35,389 bases of DNA. Source: Nemertoderma westbladi. Its lineage: Eukaryota > Xenacoelomorpha > Nemertodermatida > Nemertodermatidae. This document shows positions 18,573-30,500 of this stretch, piece after piece (the stretch's first letter is position 1; each line of letters begins with the position of its first letter). The notes beneath the pieces were generated by a model that ran no database searches, was not told where the DNA came from, and saw only the letters and a list, made by a program, of their open reading frames with translations. The stretch lies in NCBI GenBank assembly GCA_032718475.1, contig JAUCBJ010002667.1, positions 1 to 35,389 of the forward strand, given 5' to 3'. Position numbers and translations under genes: made by a program.

Positions 18573-21500
18573 CAAGGAATGCCTGTTCACCACCATGGGT
18601 GATCTTCCACAGTAAACCCTTCCACTCTGTTTCCTAAAGGAATGCCTGTTCACCACCATGGGTGATCTTCCACAGTAAACCCATCCACTCTGTTTCCTGA
18701 AGGAAGGCCTCTTTACTACCATGGGTGATCTCCCACATTAAACCCTCCTCTACTCTGTTTCCTAAAGGAATGCCTGTTCACCACCATGGGTGATCTTCCA
18801 CAGTAAACCCTTCCACTCTGTTTCCTAAAGGAATGCCTGTTCACCACCATGGGTGATCTTCCACAGTAAACCCTTCCACTCTGTTTCCTGAAGGAAGGCC
18901 TCTTTACTACCATGGGTGATCTTCCACAGTAAGCCCTTCTACTATGTTTCCTAAAGGAATGCCTGTTCACCACCAAGGGTGATCTTCCACAGTAAACCCT
19001 TCCACTATGTTTCCTAAAGGAATGCCTGTTCACCACCATTGGTAATCTTCCACAGTAAACCCTTCCACTCTGTTTCCTAAAGGAATGCCTGTTCACCACC
19101 ATGGGTGATCTTCCACAGTAAACCCATCCACTCTGTTTCCTGAAGGAAGGCCTCTTTACTACCATGGGTGATCTCCCACATTAAACCCTCCTCTACTCTG
19201 TTTCCTAAAGGAATGCCTGTTCACCACCATGGGTGATCTTCCACAGTAAACCCTTCCACTCTGTTTCCTAAAGGAATGCCTGTTCACCATCATGAGTGAT
19301 CTTCCACAGTAAACCCTTCCACTCTGTTTCCTGAAGGAAGGCCTCTTTACTACCATGGGTGATCTTCCACAGTAAACCCTTCCACTCTGTTTCCTGAAGG
19401 AAGGCCTCTTTACTACCATGGGTGATCTTCCACAGTAAGCCCTTCTACTATGTTTCCTAAAGGAATGCCTGTTCACCACCATGGGTGATCTTCCACAGTA
19501 AACCCTTCCACTCTGTTTCCTAAAGGAATGCCTGTTCACCATCATGAGTGATCTTACACAGTACACCCTTCCACTCTGTTTCCTGAAGGAAGGCCTCTTT
19601 ACTACCATGGGTGATCTTCCACAGTAAGCCCTTCTACTATGTTTCCTAAAGGAATGCCTGTTCACCACCATGAGTGATCTTCCACAGTAAACCCATCCAC
19701 TCTGTTTCCTAAAGGAATGCCTGTTCACCACCGTGGGTGATCTTCCACAGTAAAGCCTTCCACTCTGTTTCCTAAAGGAATGCCTGTTCACCACCATGGG
19801 TGATCTTCCACAGTAATCCAATCCACTCTGTTTCCTAAAGGAATGCCTGTTCACCACCATGGGTGATCTTCCACAGTAAACCCTTCTACTCTGTATCCTA
19901 AAGGAATGCCTGTTCACCACCATGGGTGATCTTCCACAGTAAACCCTTCCACTCTGTTTCCTAAAGGAATGCCTGTTCACCACCATGGGTGATCTTCCAC
20001 AGTAAACCCTTCCACTCTGTTTCCTAAAGGAATGCCTGTTCACCACCATGGGTGATCTTCCACAGTAAACCCTTCCACTCTGTTTCCTAAAGGAATGCCT
20101 GTTCACCACCATGGGTGATCTTCCACAGTAAACCCTTCCACTCTGTTTCCTAAAGGAATGCCTGTTCACCACCATGGGTGATCTTCCACAGTAAACCCTT
20201 CCACTCTGTTTCCTAAAGGAATGCCTGTTCACCACCATGGGTGATCTTCCACAGTAAACCCTTCCACTCTGTTTCCTAAAGGAATGCCTGTTCACCACCA
20301 TGGGTGATCTTCCACAGTAAACCCTTCCACACTGTTTCCTAAAGGAATGCCTGTTCACCACCATGGATGATCTTCAACATTAAACCCTTCCACTCTGTTT
20401 CCCAAAGGAATGCCTGTCCACCACCATGGGTGATCTTCCACAGTAAACCCTTCCACTCTGTTTCCTAAAGGAATGCCTGTTCACCACCATGGGTGATCTT
20501 CCACAGTAAACCCTTCCACTCTGTTTCCTAAAGGAATGCCTGTTCACCACCATGGGTGATCTTCCACAGTAAACCCTTCCACTCTGTTTCCTAAAGGAAT
20601 GCCTGTTCACCACCATGGGTGATCTTCCACAATAAACCCTTCCACTCTGTTTCCTAAAGGAGTGCCTGTTAACCACCATGGGTATTCTTCCACAGTAATC
20701 CAATCCACTCTGTTTCCTAAAGGAATGCCTGTTCACCACCATGGGTGATCTTCCACAGTAAACCCTTCCACTCTGTTTCCTAAAGGAATGCCTGTTCACC
20801 AACATGGGTGATCTTCCACAGTAAACCCTTCCACTCTGTTTCCTAAAGGAATGCCTGTTCACCAACATGGGTGATCTTCCACAGTAAACCCTTCCACTCT
20901 GTTTCCTAAAGGAATGCCTGTTCACCACCATGGGTGATCTTCCACAGTAAACCCTTCCACTCTGTTTCCTAAAGGAATGCCTGTTCACCACCATGGGTGA
21001 TCTTCCACAATAAACCCTTCCACTCTGTTTCCTAAAGGAGTGCCTGTTCACCACCATGGGTGATCTTCCACAGTAATCCAATCCACTCTGTTTCCTAAAG
21101 GAATGCCTGTTCACCACCATGGGTGATCTTCCACAGTAAACCCTTCCACTCTGTTTCCTAAAGGAATGCCTGTTCACCGCCATGGGTGATCTTCCATAGT
21201 AAACCCTTCCACTCTGTTTCCTAAAGGAATGCCTGTTCACCAACATGGGTGATCTTCCACAGTAAACCCTTCCACTCTGTTTCCTAAAGGAATGCCTGTT
21301 CACCAACATGGGTGATCTTCCACAGTAAACCCTTCCACTCTGTTTCCTAAAGGAATGCCTGTTCACCAACATGGGTGATCTTCCACAGTAAACCCTTCCA
21401 CTCTGTTTCCTAATGAATGCCTGTTCACCACCATGGGTGATCTTCCACAGTAAACCCTTCCACTCTGTTTCCTAAAGGAATGCCTGTTCACCGCCATGGG

Positions 21501-22224
21501 TGATCTTCCATAGTAAACCCTTCCACTCTGTTTCCTAAAGGAATGCCTGTTCACCAACATGGGTGATCTTCCACAGTAAACCCTTCCACTCTGTTTCCTA
21601 AAGGAATGCCTGTTCACCACATTGGGTGATCTTCCACAGTAAACCCTTCCACTCTGTTTCCTAAAGGAATGCCTGTTCACCAACATGGGTGATCTTCCAC
21701 AGTAAACCCTTCCACTCTGTTTCCTAAAGGAATGCCTGTTCACCAACATGGGTGATCTTCCACAGTAAACCCTTCCACTCTGTTTCCTAATGAATGCCTG
21801 TTCACCACCATGGGTGATCTTCCACAGTAAACCCTTCCACTCTGTTTCCTAAAGGAATGCCTGTTCACCGCCATGGGTGATCTTCCATAGTAAACCCTTC
21901 CACTCTGTTTCCTAAAGGAATGCCTGTTCACCAACATGGGTGATCTTCCACAGTAAACCCTTCCACTCTGTTTCCTAAAGGAATGCCTGTTCACCACATT
22001 GGGTGATCTTCCACAGTAAACCCTTCCACTCTGTTTCCTAAAGGAATGCCTGTTCACCAACATGGGTGATCTTCCACAGTAAACCCTTCCACTCTGTTTC
22101 CTAAAGGAATGCCTGTTCACCACATTGGGTGATCTTCCACAGTAAACCCTTCCACTCTGTTTCCTAAAGGACACCTAAAGGATGTGTGTCACTACTATAG
22201 GTGATCTTCTACAATAAACCCTTA
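18573..22224. repeat. 63-bp satellite array, about 57 units
   Basis: The unit contains GGAATGCCTGTTCACCACCA and GGTGATCTTCCACAGTAAAC. Most units are 63 bp, with a few 62-bp variants. Unit length is a multiple of three, so the minus strand is open for up to 401 codons, as repeats of MVVNRHSFRKQSGRVYCGRSP. These are not genes. Higher-order structure is visible: the 62-bp variant (CCTAATGAATG) recurs 377 bp apart (21411 and 21788), and the TAATCCAATCC variant recurs 378 bp apart (20696 and 21074), which is six units. The last unit, after about 22170, is degenerate. Confidence 0.97.
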
Positions 22225-24210
22225 CTTTGCTTATTTTGCTTTTGCTTGCTCTGTTTGTTAAAGCGGCGAGAGCCGGGCCGTCCGCTAAAATATTTTACTA
22301 TTATTTACTATACGGCTCCGTTAAATCGCTTGCTCCTTTCTCTACCGATCGCTCGACAGAGAGCTAACTGTTCGAATCTATGAGCCACGCAGGAATAACC
22401 AAAACAATAAACCTGAATCGGCTCCCTAAGCTACTTAAAATGAGTGCGGGTGGTCTAGTAATCGGCGTTCACTTATCACCAAAAACACTGGAATTTACTG
22501 GGCGGAATGTGTTGAATGTGAGAATATTTTAATATTATAATAGGATAAGTCTGTTTATTTTCTTAATGTCGAAACATGTTTTGCTGGCTTTAGACCAGCG
22601 AATTTACTACTGTATACTAGATACTGCTGTCAGCCCGTTGCCCTGCTATTTTCAAATAACCGCCTAGCGTGAATAGTCTACGGTATTCTAAACAATCACT
22701 TAAACTACTCTCCGTTATGCTGCGTACATATTTTATTTTAACATCGCTAAATTAATTACAGTGTCATAAATACGAATTTGCGTACAAATTACTAAGTATT
22801 CCAGTATACGTACTTCTAATTTATTACGTACTGGGTTATACTAGCAACAGCCTAAATACTGTATTATTTCGACCTAATCACCAATTAATAAGCATAAACC
22901 AAGAAATGGAAAGCAATCAAGGAAACAGCGCCTATCTAAGCATTCACATTCAAGAATCAGGCACTCTTTTGCAACGCAACACAAATAGCTGAATGGCGTA
23001 GCAATAAAGCTAATAGTATGGCAGATAGCGCTAGCAGCACCAGTCAGCCAGTGTAGTAATGTACTAGTATACTAGTGTAAGAAGCAAAGGCCACACAAAG
23101 CCACATATAGGACTCCTAACTAAACCCTAATCCTACCCCCTAGAGCTACAAGGTTGAGACGAAATCCGGATCGTCAGCCCCCAAATACTGTACTGACGAC
23201 AGGTCCCCGGTCCTTAACGGTGGCCCCCGTCAGTGTTGCCCCACATTGGATCCTCCGCACTTCCCTTCGTCGCTTCCCCGGCGCGCCCGCCGCGCCTACT
23301 GGTACTTTAGCCCTCCATGCTAAAACAAATAGCTACCGTATCGGCGCATGCGCATTCACAAACAGTCTGACAGTCTGAAAGAAATCCCATAAAGATTATC
23401 GCATCTCAATTGCATAGAAATCATGAGTCAAATGTAGAAATCATAGTTCAAGATTGTAATTCAGAAGTAATCAGCAGAGTCATTATTACCAATTTACATA
23501 ATTTGGAGAAAAGAAAGCAAGGAATTCAAATCATAGAAAAATACAGAAACTAGTAATGGGTATACTGAAGCAGAAAACATTAACAAGAATTAACACGTTA
23601 ACAGGTTAACAGCATGACAGCTAGCAAGAAGTGTTAGCACATACCGGAACAAGGCCAATTTATAGCTGACGAAATAAGGATGACGCAATACTCGTCTCAT
23701 TGGTCCAGCAAGCCATGTCACCATTAGACTAACCTAGAACAGCTGGGCCAATGGGGAAGCCGGGTTGTGATCCCTTTCCCCCCTTTTTCACAAATTATTA
23801 CCATATAAGGAAGGTAATGATTCTGTCCCGGTGGGCTTATAGGTTGCTGGCCATAACATTAATTTCGCGATTATTAAAGCACATTATTAAGCATAATTCG
23901 ATATAAAGGCAATTTAGAAAGAAATATAAATGGAAATTAACACAAATACACAATTAATTCAGACAATATTAATAAACGGCAAGTTCCTATTAGGGTTTTA
24001 TAGGAGCTTGCTACCATAAATGTTATTTATTAAGATTTTATTATAAAATTACGTACGCAAACTACATACTATACAAAAAACGGATGAAATATATGAACTT
24101 GGATATTTTATTGTCCCTATCTAATCACGGCCGTACATTATTATGACTTATCTAAAATACTTTATACAGTATAGTGGGCTGCTTCGGTACACAGCGCCAT
24201 ATATTGTAAC
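22225..24210. other. Intergenic sequence with a G+C-rich patch
   Basis: This is mostly unique sequence with no supported gene. A C+G-rich patch at about 23150-23360 includes the NRF1-like core GCGCATGCGC (23344-23353). A CArG-type word CCATATAAGG is at 23801-23810, with inverted and direct CCAAT words at 23698-23760. These are promoter-like words, but no adjacent exon is seen. The 74-codon frame at 23154-23378 lacks an ATG start. Confidence 0.4.
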
Positions 24211-24270
24211 ACTGTTCCCTAAAGGAATGCCTGTTCATCACCATGGGTGATCTTCCTCCACACAACCCTT
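24211..24270. repeat. Solitary diverged 63-bp satellite unit
   Basis: CCCTAAAGGAATGCCTGTTC followed by ATCACCATGGGTGATCTTCC matches the array unit at 18573-22224. It lies about 2 kb outside the array as a single copy. Confidence 0.88.
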
Positions 24271-24366
24271 CCATCGATACAATTTACTCAATAAGTAAAT
24301 TCCACGATTATTATTACAAAGTTTTTCAGTCGTTTCGGATTTTTGCAAACCAGCAATAAAACGACC

Positions 24367-25238
24367 TACACCATGTCCTGGGATACATTGTCGTTATTCG
24401 GGTACATGCCCCCTCCCCCAAATTTTTCTACAAATCTTTTTTAGATTGCATGAAATTTAAAACAGAGTTCGTTTCATCTCCCTCCTCCTTGCTGGGTGAG
24501 TCATATATTATTTTTGCTTTCATTCTTTAGCTACTCATTTGAAAAAGGTGTCTCCGTCGGTATCGCATCAGTTACACCGCAGTTATTCTTCAATCTCAGT
24601 CTTATACTGATTTATAGGTACAGTTAGAAATTATGTACCACAATCGGAATTTCGTCGTAAAGTAGCTGAGATATGGGCGATTAAAAGTTGCATGGTTTTA
24701 CAAACCATCTTCTAGAACATTTTGTTTATCCCATATGTAGCTGGGCAACAATGCAATAACTCTATAATCATACTATTGTGTAGCTAGCTATTCATACATA
24801 AACAAAGTCTTCCAGAATATGGTTTATTTGTTAAATGGAATAAAATAGCCTCGCGCAGGCGCAAAACCATGCAACTTTCAAACGCTCATATTTCAGCTAT
24901 ATATCTTAGCTTTACGACGAAATTTGTGATACATATTTGGAATCCTGCTTTCTATCCATGCTTTCCATCCAGCTTTCTAACTGTACCTACTACCTATAAG
25001 ATTGAATAATAACTACGATGTAACTGGTGCAATACCAACGGAAACACTTTTTTTAACGCTTGTAGCTAAAGAATGAAAGCAAAAAAAATTCTGGTTCACC
25101 CACGGAGGAGGAGGGAGGTGAAACTATCTCTGCTTAAAATTTAATGCAATCTCATTAAGATTAATTGTATAAAACTTTGGGGGGGGGGGGGGGGGGCTTG
25201 TACCAGAATTAAGACACTACATTCCAGAAAATGGTGTA
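24367..25238. mobile_element. Foldback (long inverted-repeat) DNA element, about 872 bp
   Basis: The two halves are imperfect reverse complements over roughly 400 bp each. Shared words include TACACCAT at both tips, TTTGCTTTCATTCTTTAGCT, CAGTTATTCTTCAATCT, TAGGTACAGTTAGAAA and AAAGTTGCATGGTTTT. Tip sequence TA-CACCAT with TA on both sides would fit a TA target duplication (Tc1/mariner style), but this is only suggestive. It has no coding capacity. A C tract near the left tip is matched by the G tract at 25179-25196 near the right. Confidence 0.8.
25179..25196. repeat. Poly-G tract (18 G)
   Basis: This homopolymer lies within the right arm of the foldback element, the counterpart of the C-rich stretch at 24409-24420 in the left arm. 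Confidence 0.9.
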
Positions 25239-26081
25239 TACTAGTAGCTAATAATAAATAATAAGTAAGCAAAATATAATACGATGCTGTAGATTAAACA
25301 AATACAACATAAACGAAAGAACATAAATAATATATTGTCTATGATGTTTGTATTAAATGCAACAAATCATAAGTAAATGGATGTTGTACATTATATTTGT
25401 TATTAATTAAAATCCTATCAAAATATACAATAATTTGACTATGTAACACCTGTAATAATATATTTTATAAATATATATACCTATAATATATACCCGGGGT
25501 TGCGGGGCTCCGATCTACCCGATCGGTACTAACCGATCTCGTAGTCACTTAGTTTGTGACTTTAGATAGGTTAAATAATATAGATTAATTATTTAGGCTA
25601 TTTAATAAACAACTTGTGCAGTTTACAATGTAAATTTACTATGGATATTCATAATATATATTATTGTTTTTTATATACCTATAATTAGATCGAACAGATT
25701 ATTTAGCTGTTAAAAATTCAAAATAAAATATCCAACTGTAATAGTCAATTGTGTACAGTGCAAATTTTAATACTATTATTACTTTTATAATATATAGCCG
25801 ATATTTAGCTGTAGTCAATATTATATTCATAACAAAGACAATTATTTGTTAAATATAATCCATTTTTGTAATATTCTCCGCTATCTTATAAAAGAAATTA
25901 ATAGTTATATTGTATTATTGTATTGTGCAATTATTATTAATTATTAACGAAAAAATATTCAACATTTTATACATATTATAGCAAAACAATTTCTAAGAGT
26001 GTATGTATGTATAAATTAATTAATCATATGATACAATTAAGTATAAACCAGTTTGTTAACAATATCTGCTGTATATGTCAA
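25239..26081 (-). other. 3' flank and probable 3' UTR of the tryptophan hydroxylase gene
   Basis: This very A+T-rich sequence lies downstream, on the minus strand, of the hydroxylase stop codon. I found no clear AATAAA on the minus strand close to the stop. A short G+C-rich island at 25490-25550 is unexplained. Confidence 0.4.
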
Positions 26082-26253
26082 TTACTTATTCAATGACGTG
26101 GTATTGTTGATATATTCAGTGAGTGATTGTATACCGACAGTTATGTCTTGCAGTAGAGTGGCAACATTCTGATTATTGCTAACAACCTCAACAGATTGAG
26201 TGTAAGGGCAGTATCGTACGCTGAAGCTTCGTTTCATACGGCGTGTAAACTCC
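26082..26253 (-). CDS. TPH: Tryptophan 5-hydroxylase, terminal coding exon
   Basis: The exon begins after TATTTAG and its first base completes an Arg codon. It reads EFTRRMKRSFSVRYCPYTQS, which matches the last catalytic-domain strand of aromatic amino acid hydroxylases (in tryptophan hydroxylase, EFTKTIKRPFGVKYNPYT-like). It then encodes a leucine-rich C-terminal helix (VATLLQDITVGIQSLTEYI), the tetramerisation helix of the family, and stops with TAA at 26082-26084. The exon is 57 codons including the stop. It is separated from the previous exon by a 6.1-kb intron holding the 15-bp satellite, yet splice phase and sequence continuity are intact. Confidence 0.92.
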
Positions 26254-26407
26254 CTAAATAGCGGAAAATAAGTAATAACAAGTATCATTATATGGTTACT
26301 AATAATATGTAGTGCTGGGAGAATTCAAGTGAGAATATAAATAAACAACTAGCTAGCCTTCACCCACACAACCCACATCTACAGGAGGGGTTCTTCAGGC
26401 TAAGAGT

Positions 26408-26494
26408 CAAGGCCTACTTTATACTACTGTATACTTTATACTACTTTATACTACTGTATTGTATACTTTATACTTCTGTATAAAGTAGGCCTTG
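26408..26494. repeat. Inverted repeat with a perfect 17-bp stem
   Basis: CAAGGCCTACTTTATAC (26408-26424) is the reverse complement of GTATAAAGTAGGCCTTG (26478-26494). The 53-base loop consists of TACTTTATACTACTGTAT-like subrepeats that can pair further. Confidence 0.85.
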
Positions 26495-27426
26495 CTTAAG
26501 AGTACTACATATTTGTCGAAAAACAGCAAGCACTGACTGAATGACCAGTACCGATATCTAGGCCACATGATAAATATTGTATAGAGCCAATTAGGTTGCA
26601 CGAACACTAAATACTGTAGTAAGTCATATCAACTATATAGAGCAAATAAATTAATTAAATATAAATGTCCCGAAATAAATTCTAATAATTTTCAACTACT
26701 ATAGCACCCTGTGTCATTTATAATTTATGATTGAAACAATAACTAAATTGTCAAAAAATTTTATTACTAAATTTGATAAAAAGTTGTAAAAAGTAGTTTA
26801 TAAAAACAGGACCGAAAATTCTTCGTTTTCAACAAATTCAACGTAACATATCCTACAACACTGTATCATATTCAGTTGCGTACTGAGTAGCTAGCAAGAA
26901 CATAATATTAGTTAGTAATCATGATCACACCTGTCAGTTGCTTAGAATGATAAAAGTAATTTCCAATCGAACCACATAACATTGTCCACCTAATATTGGA
27001 CACAAATAATTAAATATTTACATACTTGTGTGTAAAGTAACACTTTACAGTGTGATGATCCGAGTGGCTTTGTTACATGAACGAACGTTAGTGAGTGAGT
27101 GAAAATAAAGCCACGAGTATCAGAACACTGTAAAGTACTTTGCAACAAGTATGTATGTAGTTTTATTTCAAAATTTGAACATTACGAAATGATTGTACAT
27201 ATATACAATATAAGTGATAGAAACTGCTCAAATTATATTAGTTGCTGTATAAATAAATGTAAAAATAATATAAATTATGTTATAAATATGCTAGCTTATA
27301 TTTATGGTGGCGTTTGGAGCCATGTTATAATTGTATAGCAAAGCCCAACTGGTTATTAATAGCTATACCCCGCCTACCGGTAGGTAATGCAGTAGGCCAA
27401 TCTGGCTGTCAGTCAAATTTCCACCT

Positions 27427-27517
27427 ATTGTTTACGTATGGTATCAAATGACGGCGTTAAGTAATGTCCCCTTAGTGGACATTACTTAACGCCGTCATGG
27501 GTTACCACGTAAACAAT
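27427..27517. repeat. Near-perfect inverted repeat next to the satellite
   Basis: The inner arms GACGGCGTTAAGTAATGTCC and GGACATTACTTAACGCCGTC pair perfectly around a short spacer (CCTTAGT). Homology extends outward through GGTA and ATTGTTTACGT with a few mismatches, giving arms of about 43 bp. It ends roughly 35 bp before a 16-bp perfect palindrome (TGTTCTGTACAGAACA, 27553-27568) at the array edge. Confidence 0.93.
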
Positions 27518-27568
27518 AACACCAAATACATTACTAAATGTACAGGCAAATCTGTTCTGTACAGAACA

Positions 27569-30500
27569 ATTCTGTCCGGGACAATTCGATCCCGAACAAT
27601 TCGGTCCCGTACAATTCGGTCCCGCATAATTATGTCCCGGACAATTCTGTCCCGTACAATTCGGTCCCGCATAATTATGTCCCGGACAATTCTGTCCCGT
27701 ACAATTCGGTCCTGCATAATTCTGTCCCGGACAAATCTGTCCCGTACAATTCGGTCAAGCATAGTTCTGTCCCGGACAATTCGATCCCGAACAATTCGGT
27801 CCCGCATAATTCTGTCCCGCATAATTCTGTCCCGGACAAATCTGTCCCGTACAATTCGGTCAAGCATAATTCTGTCCCGGACAAATCTGTCCCGTACAAT
27901 TCGGTCAAGCATAATTCTGTCCCGGACAAATCTGTCCCGTACAATTCGGTCAAGCATAATTATGTCCCGGACAATTCTGTCCCGTACAATTCGGTCAAGC
28001 ATAATTATGTCCCGGACAATTCTGTCCCGTACAATTCGGTCAAGCATAATTCTGTCCCGGAGAATTTTGTCCCAGACAATTCGGTCCCGTACAATTCGGT
28101 CCCGCATAATTATGTCCCGGACAATTCTGTCCCGTACAATTCGGTCCCGCATAATTCTGTCCCGGACAATTTTGTCCCGGACAATTCGATCCCGAACCAT
28201 TCTGTCCCAGACAATTCGATCCCGAACAATTCGGTCCCGCATAATTCGGTCAAGCATAGTTCTGTCCCAGACAATTCTGTCCCGTACAATTCGGTCCCGC
28301 ATAATTCTGTCCCGGACAATTTTGTCCCGGACAATTCGATCCCGAACCATTCTGTCCCAGACAATTCGATCCCGAACAATTCGGTCCCGCATAATTCGGT
28401 CAAGCATAGTTCTGCCCCAGACAATTCGGTCTCGTACAATTCGGTCCCGCATAATTATGTCCCGGACAATTCTGTCCCGTACAATTCGGTCCCGCATAAT
28501 TCTGTCCCGGACAATTTTGTCCCGGACAATTCGATCCCGAACCATTCTGTCCCAGACAATTCGATCCCGAACAATTCGGTCCCGCATAATTCGGTCAAGC
28601 ATAGTTCTGTCCCAGACAATTCTGTCCCGTACAATTCGGTCCCGCATAATTCTGTCCCGGACAATTTTGTCCCGGAGAATTCGATCCCGAACCATTCTGT
28701 CCCAGACAATTCGGACCCGAACAATTCGGTCCCGTTCAATTCGGTCCTGCATAATTATGTCCCGGACATTTCTGTCCCGTACAATTCGGTCCCGCATAAT
28801 TATGTCCCGGACATTTCTGTCCCGTACAATTCGGTCCCGCATAATTCTGTCCTGGACAATTCTGTCCCGGACAATTCTGTCCCAGACAATTCGAACCCGA
28901 ACAATTCGGTCCCGTTCAATTCGGTCCTGCATAATTATGTCCCGGACATTTCTGTCCCGTACAATTCGGTCCCGCATAATTCTGTCCCAGACAATTCGAT
29001 CCCGAACAATTCGGTCCGGGATAATTCTGTCCCGGACAATTCTGTCCGGGACAATTCGATCCCGAACAATTCGGTCCCGCATAATTATGTCCCGGACATT
29101 TCTGTCCCGTACAATTCGGTCCCGTATAATTCTGTCCCGGACAATTCGGACCCGAACAATTCGGTCCCGTACAATTCGGTCCCGCATAATTCTGTCCCGG
29201 ACAATTCGGACCCGAACAATTCGGTCCCGAACAATTCGGTCCCGTACAATTCGGTCCCTAACAATTCGGTCCGGGATAATTCTGTCCCGGACAATTCTGT
29301 CCGGGACAATTCGGACCCGAACAATTCGGTCCCGAACAATTCGGTCCCGTACAATTCGGTCCCTAACAATTCGGTCCGGGATAATTCTGTCCCGGACAAT
29401 TCTGTCCGGGACAATTCTGTCCCGGACAATTCTGTCCGGGACAATTCGGACCCGAACAATTCGGTCCCGAACAATTCGATCCCGAACAATTCGGTCCGGG
29501 ATAATTCTGTCCCGGACAATTCTGTCCGGGACAATTCGGACCCGAACAATTCGGTCCCGAACAATTCTATCCCGAACAATTCGGTCCCGTACAATTCGGT
29601 CCCTAACAATTCGGTCCGGGATAATTCTGTCCCGGACAATTCTGTCCGGGACAATTCGATCCCGAACAATTCGGTCCCGCATAATTATGTCCCGGACATT
29701 TCTGTCCCGTACAATTCGGTCCCGTATAATTCTGTCCCAGACAATTCGATCCCGAACAATTCGGTCCTGCATAATTCTGTCCCGGACAATTCGGACCCGA
29801 ACAATTCGGTCCCGAACAATTCGGTCCCGTACAATTCGGTCCCTAACAATTCGGTCCGGGATAATTCTGTCCCGGACAATTCTGTCCGGGACAATTCGGA
29901 CCCGAACAATTCGGTCCCGAACAATTCGATCCCGAACAATTCGGTCCCGTACAATTCGGTCCCGCATAATTATGTCCCGGACATTTCTGTCCCGTACAAT
30001 TCGGTCAAGCATAATTCTGTCCCGTACAATTCGGTCAAGCATAGTTCTGTCCCAGACAATTCGATCCCGAACAATTCGGTCCCGCATAATTCTGTCCCGT
30101 ACAATTCGGTCAAGCATAGTTCTGTCCCAGACAATTCGATCCCGAACAATTCGGTCCTGCATAATTCTGTCCCGGACAATTCGGACCCGAACAATTCGGT
30201 CCCGAACAATTCGGTCCCGTACAATTCGGTCCCTAACAATTCGGTCCGGGATAATTCTGTCCCGGACAATTCTGTCCGGGACAATTCGATCCCGAACAAT
30301 TCGGTCCCGTACAATTCGGTCCCGCATAATTATGTCCCGGACATTTCTGTCCCGTACAATTCGGTCAAGCATAATTCTGTCCCGTACAATTCGGTCAAGC
30401 ATAGTTCTATCCCAGACAATTCGATCCCGAACAATTCGGTCCTGCATAATTCTGTCCCGGACAATTCGGACCCGAACAATTCGGTCCCGAACAATTCGGT

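Noticed and set aside
19159-20364. Minus-strand frame of 401 codons of repeated MVVNRHSFRKQSGRVYCGRSP
   Set aside because: It is the translation of the 63-bp satellite. Neighbouring frames of the same repeat break wherever a 62-bp unit occurs, as expected for non-coding DNA.
18573-22224. CRISPR-like array
   Set aside because: The repeats are contiguous without unique spacers and the context is eukaryotic. It is a satellite.
22280-22390. tRNA-like words (GTTCGAATC near 22371)
   Set aside because: A B-box-like word is present, but no A box or cloverleaf can be drawn around it.
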